Of a stretch of DNA of 16,163 bases, positions 14,150 to 16,163 are shown piece after piece. Made by a program: the position numbers and the translations under genes. The notes under the pieces were generated by a model. That model was not told the DNA's origin and searched no databases. It saw only the letters and a program-made list of their open reading frames with translations. Positions within the stretch are counted from its first letter, which is position 1. Every line of letters begins with the position of its first letter. This stretch comes from Planctomycetia bacterium (GTDB taxonomy: Bacteria; Planctomycetota; Planctomycetia; Pirellulales; UBA1268), in NCBI GenBank assembly GCA_010027105.1, contig RGVT01000023.1, positions 1-16,163 on the forward strand. Direction: 5' to 3'.

Positions 14150-15010
14150 ATGCAGCCCGCCACCCACGGATCATCCGCGCCCGCCGAGGAGGTGTCGCTC
14201 GAGCCCTCGAAGGGGTGGCACGTGACCCACGCGTTCTACACCTTCGACCGCTCCCGCCTGGCCGCGCTCGGGCCCGCCGAGCGCGAGGAGGGGGCGCGGC
14301 AGTTCGCGGCGGCGCTCGACCCGGCGGCGCCGGGCGCCCCGCGGCGGCTGCAGTCCTGGATCGTGGCGGGGCACAAGGCCGACTTCGGCGTGGTGGCGAT
14401 GGATCCCGCGCCGCTGGTGGTGGAGGGGGTGCACCAGCGGCTCCTCGCCGGGCCGCTCGGGCCGGCGCTCGTCCCCACCTACTCGTTCGTGAGCCTCACG
14501 GAGGTGAGCGAGTACGTGCCCACGGTCGAGCAGTACGCAACGCGGCTCGTGGAGGAAGGGGAGATCGCGGGCAGCCCGTCGCACCAGGCCAAGGTGCGGG
14601 GCTACGCGTCCCGCGAGGATGCGATGCGGCGGGCGCGGATGGAGCCCGACCTCCCCCCGTGGCCGAACGCCTGCTTCTACCCCATGAACAAGAAGCGCGA
14701 GGTGGGGGAGAACTGGTTCACCCTGCCGTTCACGGAGCGGAGCCGGCTGATGGCCGAGCACGGCCGCACCGGGATGTCGTTCGGCGGCCGCGTGACGCAA
14801 CTGATCACCGTGAGCGTCGGGCTCGACGACTGGGAGTGGGGCGTGACGCTGTGGGCCCGCCGCCCCGACTTCCTCAAGGAGATCGTCTACACGATGCGGT
14901 TCGACGAGGCGAGCGCCCGCTACGCGGAGTTCGGACCCTTCTACACCGGCTACGTCGCGCCGGCGGCCGAGATCCTGACGCACTGCCGCGTCAGCGGGGC
15001 GCGAGGATGA
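14150..15010 (+). CDS. hemQ: Coproheme decarboxylase HemQ (ChdC), chlorite dismutase family
   Basis: HemQ converts coproheme to heme b with hydrogen peroxide in the coproporphyrin-dependent heme pathway. The 286-residue product has the two-half chlorite dismutase fold with SWIVAGHKADFGVV (69-82), FYPMNKKRE (176-184), LMAEHGRTG (200-208), GRVTQLIT (213-220) and GLDDWEWGVTLW (224-235). The catalytic Tyr is Y177, the proximal heme ligand H204 and the distal Gln Q217. Their spacing (27 and 13 residues) equals that of Y145/H172/Q185 in the staphylococcal enzyme as I recall it. The start at 14150 is preceded by GGAG about 11 bases upstream. The 3' end overlaps the convergent YdjY-domain gene by 20 bases. 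A residue set this complete argues for decarboxylase rather than chlorite dismutase activity. Confidence 0.95.
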   Translation: MQPATHGSSAPAEEVSLEPSKGWHVTHAFYTFDRSRLAALGPAEREEGARQFAAALDPAAPGAPRRLQSWIVAGHKADFGVVAMDPAPLVVEGVHQRLLAGPLGPALVPTYSFVSLTEVSEYVPTVEQYATRLVEEGEIAGSPSHQAKVRGYASREDAMRRARMEPDLPPWPNACFYPMNKKREVGENWFTLPFTERSRLMAEHGRTGMSFGGRVTQLITVSVGLDDWEWGVTLWARRPDFLKEIVYTMRFDEASARYAEFGPFYTGYVAPAAEILTHCRVSGARG

Positions 15011-15674
15011 GCTCGACGTCGGCGCCGCGCGGCGGCACGCGGCCTGCGAACGCCTCGAAGAGCAGCGCCTCGTTCGACTGCGAGCTTTCCACCGGCAGGT
15101 CGAGCGTCGCGGTCGGGAAGTTCGAGACGCAGATCAGGTCGCCGCCGTCGGCCTGGTAGTACTCCTGGCCGTCGGCGGGGTCGGTCCAGAAACTGCTGCC
15201 GGCGAACACCCAATCGACGTCGAGTGGCCTGCCGGTGCGCACGTCGCGGACCCAGTCGCGGGCGTCGACCTCCCGTGCGGCCCCGGCGGCGTCGGTCCAG
15301 CGGACGCGCACGGCTATCCGCGGCCCCGACGCCGCGACGTATTCGGGGTCGAACGAGACGGGCGTGCCCGGCTCCAGGCCGATCGCCAGGAGCGCCGCAT
15401 GGACGAGGCGGGCCGAGCCGCGCGTGGAGACGATCGATTCATGCTCCTTGGTGCCCTCCGGGCAGGCGAAGAACTCGATCGGCCCCTGGTCGATCGCGAT
15501 CCGGCCGCCGACGACCACCTCCTTGCGATCGCGGTCGATCCACACCTCCTCGGCGGGCGAGAGCCGCGTGAGATCGGGATGCCGGTCGGGGCCGTCGGCC
15601 GCGGCGGCGGCCGCCGCGCAGAGGAGGGCGGCCGAGAGAGCGAGCCGCCGTGGAGACCGATCGCCGGAACGCAT
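14991..15674 (-). CDS. YdjY-domain exported protein
   Basis: A 227-residue protein with an N-terminal signal peptide (MRSGDRSPRR, then an Ala/Leu-rich core to about residue 26), followed by the YdjY domain common in planctomycetes. The characteristic blocks are VWIDRDRKEVVVGG (44-57), FFACPEGTKEHESIV (68-82), VHAALLAIGLEPG (91-103), WVFAGS (155-160) and YYQADGGDLICVSNFPTATLDLP (172-194). The biochemical function of this domain is unknown; CPEGTKEHES suggests a conserved functional surface. The start at 15674 is chosen for the signal peptide; the frame extends upstream to 15782 with no homology-like sequence. No Shine-Dalgarno is visible. Its end overlaps hemQ by 20 bases, and its start diverges from the partial gene at 15770. 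Confidence 0.88.
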   Translation of the reverse strand: MRSGDRSPRRLALSAALLCAAAAAAADGPDRHPDLTRLSPAEEVWIDRDRKEVVVGGRIAIDQGPIEFFACPEGTKEHESIVSTRGSARLVHAALLAIGLEPGTPVSFDPEYVAASGPRIAVRVRWTDAAGAAREVDARDWVRDVRTGRPLDVDWVFAGSSFWTDPADGQEYYQADGGDLICVSNFPTATLDLPVESSQSNEALLFEAFAGRVPPRGADVELILAPR

Positions 15675-15769
15675 GGGAGGAAGGCCCGTGGATGAGGAGG
15701 AGGGCGTGCGATACGATGTCGTCGCGGTCGGGCGCCGACCCGGCACATCCTCATTCTCCGGTGGCATCC

Positions 15770-16163
15770 ATGCCCGCGACAAGGAAGAAAAAAAAACGCC
15801 GCCTGCAGGCCGCCCCCGCGGACGCCCCGTCTCGATCCGCCAAGACCGGCGGCACGCGCGGGAAACCCCCGCGGCCGATGCGGGTCGGCGCCCGGCTGGC
15901 GGCGCGACGCATCCGCGTGGTCGCGGAACTCAGCGGCTGCCTCGACGCGCGTCGCCGGCTGCGGCGCCTGGCCCGGCTCGTGGAGCGCGGATCGCGCGAG
16001 ATGCGTCGCGTGGCCTTCGTCGAGGGGCTGCTCGGGGACTGCCTCGACGACGCGGTGGGCGACGTCGCACCCCGCGAACGCTGGCTGGCCTGCGAGGCGG
16101 TGACCTGGGGGCTCGCGTGGCTGGCCCGCACGCGCCGGGCCGGCGGTTCGGCGCGTGCGGGCC
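15770..16163 (+). CDS. Arg/Lys-rich unidentified protein (3' truncated by the window)
   Basis: An ATG at 15770 opens a frame that stays open to the window edge, about 131 codons with G/C-ending third positions. It begins MPATRKKKKRR, a basic, Pro/Ala-rich tail of about 38 residues, followed by what look like amphipathic helices with Arg/Leu/Val patterns (from MRVGARLAARR at 39) and ERWLACEAVTWGLAWLAR near the edge. I do not recognise a family. A run of nine A's (15788-15796) encodes the lysines. A later ATG at the 39th codon could be the true start. The minus-strand frame over the same bases (15751-16131) is Ser/Arg-rich and shadow-like. Confidence 0.55.
   Translation, partial: MPATRKKKKRRLQAAPADAPSRSAKTGGTRGKPPRPMRVGARLAARRIRVVAELSGCLDARRRLRRLARLVERGSREMRRVAFVEGLLGDCLDDAVGDVAPRERWLACEAVTWGLAWLARTRRAGGSARAG

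Noticed and set aside
15751..16131. Minus-strand ORF of 126 codons at the right edge
   Set aside because: Ser/Arg-rich composition and a Phe run from the A-tract read backwards; the plus-strand frame is the better candidate.

Overview
This is a very GC-rich window, about 70% or more by eye, with strongly G/C-ending codons. It looks like chromosomal DNA of a planctomycete, probably of the Pirellulales type. The reasons are the YdjY-domain lipoprotein-like gene, the membrane-anchored Gfo/Idh/MocA-type protein, the single-domain E2-like acyltransferase, two HtrA proteases, and the many palindromic repeats built on GACAGGCTTCAGCCTGTC. The taxonomic call is inference; no rRNA or marker gene is present.

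Left part (1-5281): the 3' end of an unidentified gene is followed by an isochorismatase-family hydrolase (minus strand) that diverges from a stand-alone 2-oxoacid-dehydrogenase-type acyltransferase domain (plus strand). The acyltransferase runs tail to tail into a compact minus-strand operon read cinA > htrA-like protease > thiL > tsaE. Junctions in that operon are a 4-base overlap (ATGA), a 30-base gap and a 17-base overlap. It combines housekeeping functions: nucleotide/pterin-type CinA, a membrane-anchored trypsin-like PDZ protease, thiamine-phosphate kinase, and the ATPase for tRNA t6A synthesis.

Middle (5282-8724): a 583-base gene-poor gap holds two clusters of REP-like palindromes, including a pure 8-base tandem array. 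After it come two plus-strand genes: a Gfo/Idh/MocA-like protein with two C-terminal membrane helices and no EKP catalytic lysine, and an exported HtrA-like protease with two PDZ domains. A third REP cluster, in the opposite orientation, separates the second protease from the next operon.

Right part (8725-13982): this is the most unusual region, a tight minus-strand four-gene unit. It encodes a 90-residue WXG100-like protein, a 204-residue helical protein, a second 78-residue WXG-like protein, and a 1377-residue membrane FtsK/SpoIIIE ATPase with the three-ATPase layout of EssC/EccC. The last three genes overlap or couple. This looks like a minimal, divergent ESX/type VII secretion module, with no EccB/D/E, EsaA, EssA/B or YukD homologue visible in the window. 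Only the middle ATPase domain has intact Walker motifs.

End (14150-16163): the divergent neighbour of the secretion module is hemQ/chdC (coproheme decarboxylase). It converges on a YdjY-domain exported protein, which diverges in turn from an Arg/Lys-rich partial ORF that runs off the window. No tRNA, rRNA, CRISPR array, insertion sequence or integrase was seen.
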